A DNA stretch of 64,000 bases from Ancylostoma caninum (Eukaryota; Nematoda; Chromadorea; Rhabditida; Ancylostomatidae). The notes below the pieces were generated by a model. It was not told where the DNA came from and searched no databases. It saw only the letters and a list, made by a program, of their open reading frames with translations. Position 1 is the first letter of the stretch. Every line of letters begins with the position of its first letter. A program made the translations under genes and the position numbers. The stretch covers positions 558,001-622,000 of the forward strand of contig JBAJFG010000348.1 in the NCBI GenBank assembly GCA_037903475.1, read 5' to 3'. Positions 45,101 through 54,203 of the stretch are shown here, piece after piece.

Positions 45101-47168
45101 CAACAACAACTTTTACGTGCAGAAACGAGGCTTAGCAATGGGGATACGCATAGCACCCTTGCTTGCCATCATATATCTCAACCACGTAGAGAAGGCGTCG
45201 CTGACGAACGAAATAATACTCTACAAACGATTCATCGACGACGTGTTCGTGATTGGATCATTATATGCTGAACTGACAACGACGCTCGCGAATTTGAACT
45301 CGAAAGATGTGAACATCAAGTTTACTGTTGAAGAACCGAGCAGAGATGGATTTTTGCCATTCCTGAACGCCGAAGTTCGAATTTGCGATGGAACAACTAA
45401 GATTCGCTGGTATAGAAAAAGATCGTCCAAGAACATCATTCTACATTCACGGAGCGCACATCCCACCTTCATAAAAGTGAATGTAGTACGAAATCTGACC
45501 CAAACCAGCGAACGGATTGCGACGGGCGTTGTAGAAACTGATGAGACAATCAAGCGCATTCTCTTTGAAAACGGATATAGCAGTGGAGAAGTAACGACGT
45601 GGAGACCGTATTCGGCTCCAGATGGGCTTCCATTGGTGTTGCCTTACCTCAATGAACAGCTTGCGAGACGCGTTATCGCTATCGTTAAGAGGTCGCGACT
45701 TCCAGTGCGCCTAATATTCCAACCTCCACCCACTCTTAAAGAGATGCTGACCTCGTCCCGTTTTATGAAGACGGATGCGACGAAGAGGGATGCCGCTACT
45801 TCACTGACCAAAAGATTTGCCACTTGCGCGGTACGATGTATCTGATAAAGTGTAGCGGATGCGGTCACCGATACACTGGAGAAAGTGGAAGGCCGCTGAG
45901 AAAGCGGTTGGATGAACATCGTCGAGCATTTGAGCGCCCACAAACCTACCCCAACAACAGCTTCTCCAGGCACCGCACGACGGTACACACCCGAGATCCC
46001 GCACCAGAATTTGAAGTCACTGTGTTACACCGTCATCTCGAGAACACCATTCACAGAAAGATCATGGAAGCTCGAGAAATCAATCGGTATCAGCCGGAGA
46101 TCAACAACAGGGAGGAGCTTGCAGGGGCGCTAAAACTAATTGCTTGACTACAGCCGCTTCGATATCTTAGGGGCATTAGTGTTGTGTACAATAGCATTCC
46201 TTAGATAACATCAGATACTATGCATACTTGTTACACATTCACATCTGCTCCTCTATCCATCGTACTCGGTCGGTCATGCACGTTAACAATTGTTAAATGT
46301 ATTACGTTGCGTATTGTTCTATATGTATTAAGGTCTGAGGAAGGCGCTAAGCGCCGAAAGCTCACTGGAATAAATACTAACACAGAAGCTCTCATCGAAC
46401 ACTGCTAAAATGAAAGAAGATAGTAATATTTACATCCAGGCACGCTTTTATTTCTGCTTAAAATAGGCTCGTGAATGCTGTGGAAAGAGTGCACAAAACG
46501 TTCTCTCTTATTGTGTGATTACTTATTGTTAGTTTCTTCAGAAAATTACCTGATTATCGCATTTAGACCGCATCATATTGTACGTATGCAGTTTATTTAT
46601 TGTATAACGTTTGCAGCAGTAAGTGATAGGGCATGCAGTTGAACGTTTGGGTGGATTACGTTGTTTACTACGGCCATCCTGGGCTGAGATTCATGACCGC
46701 GCGCACAGACCCTAACCGCGGTTCGGACTAGCCAGCCACGCTGCTAACCTAACCTTGGGCTAGGCCGCGGAGTGATTCATTAAACTTTTAGCTGTGCGGT
46801 TGGTTAGCCCAGGCTGTTTTGCGTGTGCCTACGTACCCATCTTGATACAGTATCAAGAAAGCTGCCACAGCTAGCATTTTGCAGTCTTTAAGAGAAGGAA
46901 AGAGTTCAAGGAAGCAATTGCGCGCGTTTCATCGTTTGCGAACGCTCTGCGCATACCAGCGATGGAGAAGATCAATGCCTTCAGGGCAGCTTCTAACGGA
47001 AGGGGCGCAGAATTCGAACCAGGTGAGTTTTCGCGGTGTTTCTTATGGGTTTTCTTCCCTTTTTTCACAATTCTGAACGTTTGTGTTCATGTTTTCTAAT
47101 GTGCGGTTGTTGTTTTCTGTCATTTCGAATCTTGTTTTTTAGCGCCTCTTTTTCGAATGGGTGTTTGA
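42187..47168 (+). CDS. Unknown host protein, plus-strand multi-exon gene split by a MITE and a PLE
   Basis: Candidate exons: 42187-about 42377 (ATG after a tttcag at 42159; MENNEGEIGGFRVDEICQES), about 42975-43090 (NFAEAYVHFAALIELTHLES), 43173-about 43306 (AWRDINIEDVVEQDRNVKIQ), 46885-47022 (FKRRKEFKEAIARVSSFANA) and 47143-47168 (ending APLFRMGV, stop TGA). The joins 43090/43173 and 47022/47143 are in frame with GT-AG; exon 1 to 2 and exon 3 to 4 could not be closed. A 477 bp MITE lies in the first gap and a 3.1 kb PLE begins exactly where exon 3 should end. I do not recognise the protein; it is charged, soluble and lacks a signal peptide. Grouping these exons into one gene is inferred from orientation and phase. 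Confidence 0.4.
42494..42970. mobile_element. 477 bp MITE with TTAA duplication and long internal palindrome
   Basis: TTAA flanks (42490-42493, 42971-42974). The ends AGGCAGCAGGAGCCGAAATC and the inverted ...GCTGCTGCCT resemble the ends of the 422 bp MITEs (AGGCAGCA). Inside are a cagactcagcacatcataaa arm and a gagaaaatggaca...cgcgaacacgcctgg arm, each with an inverted partner near 42810-42920. Apparent open frames on both strands come from this palindrome. Confidence 0.8.
43677..46147 (+). pseudogene. Penelope-type reverse transcriptase with GIY-YIG endonuclease, frameshifted
   Basis: An N-terminal piece (43677-43795, FLNRCRAYRIFPHFIDNL) shifts frame near 43800 into 43804-about 44170 (RRGACINRII, NFRPSFAVATPANQG) and again near 44190 into the main frame 44190-45845. 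The main frame holds the reverse transcriptase: YTNINNDAAIKSLL, MGIRIAPLLAIIYLNHVE and the catalytic FIDD in YKRFIDDVFVIG. Near 45,760 a one-base change moves the frame to the C-terminal part ending at 46147, with cysteines (DGCDEEGCRYF), then the GIY-YIG-like nuclease MYLIKCSGCGHRYTGESGRP with LRKRLDEHR and a downstream NRYQPEINNREEL carrying the conserved E/N region. At least three frame breaks make this copy inactive. PLE proteins copy element RNA at a nicked target; here the domains are recognisable but broken. Confidence 0.85.
46331..46400 (+). ncRNA. Hammerhead-ribozyme-like core in the PLE terminal repeat
   Basis: CTGAGGA (46335-46341) is followed by a perfect hairpin (GGCGC-TAA-GCGCC) and then GAAA (46356-46359). 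This is the conserved CUGANGA - stem II - GAAA order of hammerhead ribozymes, which Penelope-like elements are known to carry in their terminal repeats. After GAAA, GCT and a later AGCTC could form a stem III with a cleavable UC. I could not draw a convincing stem I. The inverted left copy (43325-43385) has CTAAGGA instead, losing the conserved G. Confidence 0.45.
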
Positions 47169-47460
47169 GGGATGGTGTTACTTTGCCTTTTGAACTTGTT
47201 TTCATTCCCTTGCCACTCGCTTCTGAGTCTACTTCGATTATCGTGTTAGACCCAGAAAATAGGCGGATGGTTCTTCTCGTTTTTTTCTCTTGTATACGTT
47301 TCGTAGAGCTTTCGTATCACTTGTCGACAACGGTGAGTTATTAATTGAACGGTTAATAGTTGGATTGCATTTTACGGTATGTTCAAATTTATTCGGCCTT
47401 TACTCAACTGCTCTAGCTCTCTCTCTCTCCCAGAGCAGACGAGTAAGGAGCGACTAAGTG

Positions 47461-47629
47461 AAAACAAACTATCACCTTGATCACCTTGACTCCCGTTGAT
47501 CTTCGGGTATACCGAGCGGGCGCCAGCAATCCTTCCATTTGTCCCTCTCGCGAGCCAGAGTTGTCCAGTGGATTCTGTCCGTTCGAGGGACACGGAGAGC
47601 ATCGTATCTATCCTTGAAAAACAAACTAT
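47461..47629 (-). mobile_element. 5'-truncated RTE copy (145 bp) with 12 bp target-site duplication
   Basis: The body 47473-47617 is the reverse complement of the last 145 bases of the RTE at 27260-27404, including the caccttgatcaccttgactc tail and the region encoding the last residues. It is flanked by identical AAAACAAACTAT repeats (47461-47472, 47618-47629). A few substitutions separate it from the full copy. Confidence 0.92.
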
Positions 47630-50210
47630 AGCATCGAAAAAGTTAGCGTTTACAACAAATTGCCACTCAATTAGGAACTCACCGTTGTCGACAATTGAGA
47701 CGTGTGCTCCTCGTAAATTACAAAATGAAAAAAGGACAAAGAATGCCGGCTTGTTCCTGAGTTGAGTGATATAGTCAATGTATATCCAGAAATGAGCGAT
47801 AACAGGAAAAAACCGTATTCACAGACAAAGTTAAACCATGCCATGAAAGACCTGCGTTGAAAAAAGTGGAATCACAATGGAATGACAAAAAACAACAACC
47901 GCACATAGCAAAAGTTTATAATTAATTCATCCCAAAAGAAGCGAAGCAATACCAATTGAAATCACCGCAAAACTCACCTCGCTGATTTCCGGTGGCCGGC
48001 CTTGCCCTCAAAACATCATCTCCTACTGCAATTTAGAATAAATGAATTTAGCTCTTCAGTCTTACATTTCTTTCCCGGTCAATTTTCTGCTTGTTCACCC
48101 TATCTTGAGATTGCCGTTAACAAAACTTCACAGTTCTGATGTTGGAGACAGCGTCATCAATTTGATGACAAAATCACGGGCCGGATCAAAACAAAAGGCT
48201 ATTATAGTAGTTCTAGGGATTGCCGGTGACCACTAAATAGAGACCGCTCATAATTCTCCTGTGCCAGCCTTGTCACTGAGAGAAAACCTGAAAATAAACA
48301 AAACGGCAGTAAATGCGAACATTTGCGGACACTTTGCACGGACAGAAAGCAAAAGATGGCATACCTATCTAAAATCTCTGGAATACATAGATTAAAACTG
48401 TCTAACCACGTTCATTCATCGAAAATTGTGCAAGAATCCAGTTATTTTGGACTGTTCTCCATTTCTTTCATACTATAAGAGAGTTTTTCTCCCAGCACAA
48501 ACCATCTTTACGCAACGTCTGCAGCGCAAACCACGGGTTTGGCTAGGCTACGCCGGCAAGCCACCTCATAGAGGTCGCCTAGCAGCATTCCCGATTCCTT
48601 CACCTCTCCCTCCAGTCTCCCTTTGACGGGTCCTCCCAGCAAGCAAATAACCCCAGCCCCGCCACAAACTGGGTGCTTACTTACAAAATACATTGATGAA
48701 GCAGTATATAATGACGCAATAATCATAAGTTTATCAATGTCATCAGCTTACCAATCACATAATATCAAAGTAAGCAAATGGAAAAGAATGGCCTAAGCGG
48801 GCATGCGGCCCTAAGCCGAGATTTTGCGTTTCGGCTAAGCCTAAGTGGGCGGGGCTTACCTGCAAGTGGGCGTGGCTTAACTGCAAGCATTCCTCATGTA
48901 TGCGAACCCTGGACACCCCCACTAATACATGAACGGCACCACTGGGGGATCTTAGCCTAAGCGGGCATGCGGCCCTAAGCCGAGATTTTGCATTTTGCCT
49001 AAGCTCGAGTGGGCGGAGCTTAGCTGCAGGTGGGCGTGGCTTATAAGCAAGCATTTTATCACGTACCCTGGATATCACCGTCATACATGTATCGCTTCAT
49101 CTGGTCAACCCAAATAAAGAAGAAATAGAATTTCCGGAATGCGTCGTATACCAGCTAGTATTGAAACCATATGACGTACAGTGCTGTGATCCAGAACATT
49201 AGGAACGGGTGGAACACTAAAACAGCTAATTTCGACGCGTTTTACGAATTCTATAACTATCGCTTTCACTCTTTGAGTCTCACGAGTTTTCAAAGTCAGA
49301 TGGAATTATTTTCCAGATAATGAGAGGATGGAATTGCCATCTATTGACTGCGAAGCCACATCGCCATATTCAAAGCCCATCATCTAAGGCATAAAAAACT
49401 CGCTTGGATCTTTCCATGGAACGGAATAACAAAGCTTAACAGGGGCTCATTGCGATAAGCAGTGCTGCGCATTAACAGTGCAGACCATGCAGACCTTAAG
49501 CCAGAAGATTACCTGACCAATAGCGGTGACTCAGATCACAATGGTTTTCATGAAAAAGCATTCAGAGCCAAAAATGCAACAAAGTATGTGTCGCAGATGC
49601 AGCGGCGTTTCAAGATCTGAAGAAGAAAAGGAGGATATAACCGACTTCTTTGATTTTTCCTCTTGCTCTGAGACATAAATGGCTCGCTACAGGTCTATAG
49701 CTATAGCAGTGATCTTTCCTCAACAGTGAGCGAAAATGAAGACGTAAAGCCAACAAGTAGCGGCTTCTAACAACTTTTAAACAAGACTTCAAATAAAGTT
49801 TGGCATAATAACTGCAGTGCCTTGTGGCATATTCGCTCCACCCTTGACTAAGCTTTCCAAAACACTTTATTGTCCATTTGGGAAACCGTAAAAAAGATTC
49901 TGAGGCGCAACACCATGGAAGAGAAGTTGTGCAAGAGATGATGGCCAAATCTAACCGTCCAGAGGTGGGCACTAGAAGAAGCGCCGGGATTCAGCCTCTA
50001 AGGAGTGTTCCAATTGTCAACCATTTCTTAAAATGATTTGCTTCCATTTTATAGAATGCTGCTTACATCGCTGGTGCTTAGGGTTGAGTTCCTATAGTGC
50101 GGCGAAGGTGTTTCGTTTGCACCACTGTCAAAAGCAGGATATTCGAAGTCGCATGAGTCGCTGAGGCTGCATCATTCCGTAGAAAGACGTTATGCGCACT
50201 GTTCAGTATA
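47630..50210. other. No gene seen; contains a tandem duplication
   Basis: No protein-like frames. A tandem pair of about 165 bp units is listed separately. The rest is AT-rich with no recognised element. Confidence 0.5.
48788..49060. repeat. Tandem duplication, about 166 bp period, two copies
   Basis: The block cctaagcgggcatgcggccc with taagccgagattttgc occurs at about 48790 and about 48956. Each is followed by a cctaagtgggcggggctta or gctcgagtgggcggagctta block, a gcaagtgggcgtggctta-like block and a ccctggacac/ccctggatat block. Confidence 0.8.
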
Positions 50211-51399
50211 GTGGGTTGATGAAAGAGTTATGCAACACTTTTCAGTTTCATTTTTAAAACGCAAACGCAGCTTTACAGGTGGAATCTTGCAACCACGTAA
50301 GGTAGAATGATATCAAAGCTTCCATGTGAAGGGTATAAGTGGGAATCTCGATAAGTATTGAAGCAACAGTGGCTCCGATCAGTCAGGCCTCACTTTGGTT
50401 ATTCCTCTATTATGAACTCCTGCAAGGAAATACTGCAAGAACTGCTGCTGTCAATACATGCGCTGCATTCAAGGAGGACGTCATTCATTATTCCACGGTG
50501 TCTCGTTGGTACAAACGGTTTGAGACCGGTGATATCACCTTAGAAGATCGCCCGCGTTCTGGACGCCCAACAATTGTGAATGACAATGATTTACAGGATG
50601 CCCTGAAAGCGAGACCAGAAGTGGACACCCGCATGTTGGCGAAGTTACTGACTGCGACCAAGCGACCATCGTCAAACATCTTCATGGTCTCAGTTATAGC
50701 AAAAATTGTCTCGACATGGGTACCCCATGAGTTGCGTGGATCTGCCAAAGCATGCCGGGTGAGCATCGCGAAGTCGCTGTTTCTTCGTCCGCATAGGAAG
50801 GACTTTCTGAAAGATATTGTAACTGGGGACGAAAGCTGGGCCCTGTACGCGATCGACACACGACAGCGCCGATGGATCCCACGTGAAGAACAGCCATCAA
50901 AACAGGCAAAAGCAGAGCTGCACGAGAAGAAGGTTCTTCTATGTTGCTGGAGGGATTCACATGGAATGCTTCACCACGAGTTTCTCCGTGGTGGTGTCAC
51001 AGTGACGAGAGATATCTACGCTACCCAGCTCCATAAACTGGTGAACGCCATCCGCGAAAAGCGCCCAAAGCGAACAAATGTTTATCTTCATAATGCTCGA
51101 CCGCATACGACAAAAGCAAGACGTGAGAAGTTTCAGGAACTTGGATGGGAAGTCCTGCCTCACCCTGCATATTCGCCAGACTGGCCCCGTCAGACTACCA
51201 CCTGTTCCGGGCCTTGAAGTATCATCTACGGAAAATGAGGTTCAAGAATCAACACGAACTCGAAACTGAGGTCTCCAACTTCTTCGATGCACAACCTCCG
51301 GAGTTCTGGCGGAGGGGAATAGAGAAGTTTTGATCTGATGAAGAAATCTTTCAACAAAAATTGTGCTGTGAGTGCAGCAGAACTTTTTCATCAACCCAA
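50211..51399 (+). mobile_element. Mariner element (1,189 bp)
   Basis: TA flanks (50209-50210, 51400-51401) and terminal repeats gtgggttgatgaaagagtt / aactttttcatcaacccaa. The length is normal for a full mariner. The transposase inside is broken (listed separately). Confidence 0.85.
50339..51333 (+). pseudogene. Mariner transposase, inactivated
   Basis: The frame is open from 50339 with no clear ATG at the expected start. The paired N-terminal helix-turn-helix region is seen (LLQGNTARTAAVNTCAAF, STVSRWYKRFETGDITLE, DRPRSGRP). The WVPHEL linker motif and the first catalytic Asp (VTGDESWALY) are present. The second catalytic motif, normally HDNARPH, reads LHNARPH, so the Asp is missing (a three-base loss). 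The third, SPDLAPSDYHLF in the family, is split by a one-base deletion near 51181; the other frame continues with APSDYHLFRALKYHLRKM and ends at 51333. Two catalytic residues of the DD34D triad are thus affected, and the copy cannot be active by family knowledge. Product length would be about 340 residues, normal for mariner. Confidence 0.9.
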
Positions 51400-52430
51400 T
51401 AGCTTCAGGATCATGCTGCCACTCCTTTGCCGCCTTTGAAGTAGCGTCAAAGGCATAATTGAATAGAGTGTTTCTTCTAAATAGGAGAAAGAGGCCAAAA
51501 TGTTAGCCTTACAGAGCTGCCAACATAACTCTCATAGGTCAGACTAAACAGACTCGCGACGCTTTTTGTAGCTCCACAATCATTTAGTAGAGTTTCTTAG
51601 CAAAGGAGATTTTAAGAATGCTTTGATTCAGTATTGGAACGTTGCAAGGAGCTTGCACATCCCAAAAAACCACAATCGAAGCCGCGTCGAAGTCAGAGGA
51701 AGTTTTTTCCCTTTGTGAAGCGGCGGGCGACGGTTAAATCTTTTGAGCGAACTCATAAGATGGGTCGGTTGTCATGCCGGTTGCTGAAAATAGTTTTTTT
51801 TTTCACGTTCTACGCATGTGTGCAGACACGAACGTTAGCAGAATAATCTTCTCAGTTTGTTTCCTAGAATGAGGTAAATTTTTTTGTGTATGGAGAACGA
51901 ATCCTCACTCGGACACTTTCGTCTAAGAGACCGCACTCGTTTATGATAAGTTTTAGGTGAGGTCTTTTGTGTCATTTCACTAGGGTGGTAGAAGTTGAAG
52001 GAGAATTGGGTAAACAACTTTATTTCCTTTGTTATTCTGTCGTTATGGACGAAATATGCGTATATCGACACAAACATCTTTCATTTTTGTCCTAAATTTT
52101 CAAATTCACAACTCTCTCCACTTTGACGTCAAGGCCAAATTCGATGGTGCGCAGTGCAACTTACAAGAAAGCCTCAGCGAGAAAAACCATTTCGAGGGAA
52201 AGCCACTAAATCCTAACTCTCGCAAAAAGTTAGATAGTATATTGGCATGCAACTTGCCTTCATTCGGCCAATTGCCAGCTCTATTTACATTTTTGCCCTG
52301 CCATTTAATTGCTGGCTGTGGCAACTTGATATTTTATTTGTTCACCCCATCACTAGCTTTTGTTTAAACTGGCGGTTGGATGTTGTCATCAATTGCTAAT
52401 CCTTTTCATATGTTGCCTCAGCTGTTACCA

Positions 52431-52479
52431 GAATGAGGTTCAACAATCAACACGAACTCGAACCTGAGGTCTCCAACAT
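52431..52479 (+). repeat. Small mariner transposase fragment
   Basis: The 49 bases agaatgaggttcaacaatca through ctgaggtctccaac repeat 51233-51283 of the mariner (same orientation) with about three mismatches. It is an isolated fragment 1 kb downstream of the parent element, with no terminal repeats. Confidence 0.75.
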
Positions 52480-53323
52480 AGACAGAGCATACACTGAATT
52501 GAGGTCACAGTTGGTTGGTAACGCCTGTAGTAGAATGCAAATCCTTTGAGGGGGAGTGAGGGAGCTCATCGAGCATGTGGAAGCATCGGCCCCTCTTTGG
52601 AGCACTAAACCTCCCTGTGAACCTTTCGGTGAGGCAGCGAGGGGTGACGAGAAAAAAGTGAATTTTCTGTGAAAAAAAAAACGGGAGCTAGAAAAGAACA
52701 GTTCATAGCAGACGCGTGCGTTCGATGCGCGTGTTTACGGCGTTGCAATGGCTGCAGCGTATTGAGAGGGGTCAGACATCTGTTAATCCATTTTAGGAAA
52801 TCGTGCAAATTCGTGTTAACTATCAAGGGGGTATGTATATCATCGGAACGCTTCTGACCATGAACCCCACACACAACTGCTGTCGGTTCAAGCCAACACT
52901 TCTTGAATCAGAGTAATCGTGGTGGTTCCAGTATTGTAGCCCCTCATTTTCCTCAACGTGGTATATCTATTGTTCAGTAATAATGTTTTCTTGTCCGTTA
53001 GTTTACCGTTTTAATTATGGGAAATTTACCAATCAAGGCCAGGAATTGTTTTTAATGATTTTGATGATGTATGTGCGAGACACAATCGCAAAAACGCTAC
53101 ACTAAGCGGAACTTCTCGTAGATCATTCCCAAGACTGGAAACTCTCACGGTAGCAGTTCCTATGTACGTGGAAAGTGCTAACATCACGGCCCTCTTGGTT
53201 TTCGTGGAATGATTGGAGGGAATCGAGGGTAGTTGTGGAAGTGTGTAGGATATGCGTCTTGCCCGAAATTTCGATCTCTTCGTGTTTTCATCATTATCGC
53301 CAACTTTCTCGACCAATAATATA

Positions 53324-54201
53324 CAGTCGCGGTCAAAAGTATTGCAACAACTGGTTTTTCGAGTACAACTTTTTGGGGGATACTTCAATTCGTGCAATTC
53401 CAAATATATACTATGGCTTATTACCATCGCTTCCAAATAAGTTGAACTTGCTTTCATCGGTAAGTAAGACCTTATTCCAATCTTGGGGTGTCCAGTTCAA
53501 ATGGCGGCGAGCAAATTGGACTCTTGCTCTTCTATTCTTAGCATTTATCAGGGGTTTCTTGGCTGCACGACGACCATTGAGATGTGCAGCACGTAAACGA
53601 CGACTAACAGTACTGCGGCTGATGTTGAGTCCGTCGCTGGCATTGAATTCAGCCGCAATATCAACAGACGTGAGACTGGGATCGAATTTGGAGAGCCGGG
53701 TGATGCGCACATCTTGACGATTAGAAGTCAGTCGCGGTCTGCCTGGTATCACAGCATTGGAAACTGACATCCTAGCTTCGAATCTCGAAGAAATACGAGA
53801 TACAGTGCACTTCGGGATCTTTAGAATCTTTGAAATGGCCGTTACCGTCATTCCAGAGTTTTTCATGTCCACCACGGCTCTTCTAACAGGAATGGGAACC
53901 TAAAATTTTTTCGGCATCTTTGAGAATTGACACCTTAACCAAAACCACTGTGGGACAGGCGGAGGATAGGCATGAGAAAAATTTACGAACTGAAAAACGC
54001 AAAGTGCCCCTACCTCGCGAAAACGAACCTCCAACAAAATTCTCTCTTGCAGGGCTGCAACTGACCGCACGATGACCGCTCTTATTTTGCAAATTAGTTC
54101 CGTCATATGCTTCAACATAATCGGCTATCATGATATGTATTGAGAAAGAAGTCGAGTTACACTCGAAAAACCAGTTGTTGCAATACTTTTGACCGCGACT
54201 G
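53324..54201 (-). mobile_element. Tc1-like element, internally deleted (878 bp)
   Basis: TA flanks (53322-53323, 54202-54203). Terminal inverted repeats of about 46 bp start CAGTCGCGGTCAAAAGTATT and extend through gcaacaactggtttttcgag with only a few differences at the other end. Full Tc1-like elements are about 1.6 kb, so roughly half is missing. The remaining internal sequence codes for the N-terminal half of a transposase on the minus strand. Confidence 0.9.
53411..53917 (-). pseudogene. Tc1-like transposase, N-terminal part only
   Basis: An ATG at 53917 begins a frame with an in-frame TAG at codon 6 (53900-53902), then open to 53411. It encodes the DNA-binding helix-turn-helix pair (MTVTAISKILKIPKCTVSRI, then GLNISRSTVSRRLRAAHLNG with a GRPRLTSNR linker) and the start of the catalytic domain with the first Asp-Glu motif (LLTDESKFNLFGSDG). 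The frame stops right after that, at the site of the internal deletion, so the second and third catalytic acids are absent. The protein could bind Tc1-type ends but could not transpose. Confidence 0.88.
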
Positions 54202-54203
54202 TA

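Larger units (their letters stand above)
43306..46407 (+). mobile_element. Penelope-like retroelement (about 3.1 kb) with inverted terminal repeats
   Basis: Terminal segments of about 340 bp (43306-43650 and 46070-46407) are inverted copies: left cagtgttcgatgagcgcttc, right ...gctctcatcgaacactg. Between them lie reverse-transcriptase and GIY-YIG coding regions in the order expected for Penelope-like elements. Inverted long terminal repeats are a known arrangement in this class. No target-site duplication was visible. It starts immediately after the exon sequence ...VDLSSLP of a plus-strand host gene. Confidence 0.85.
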
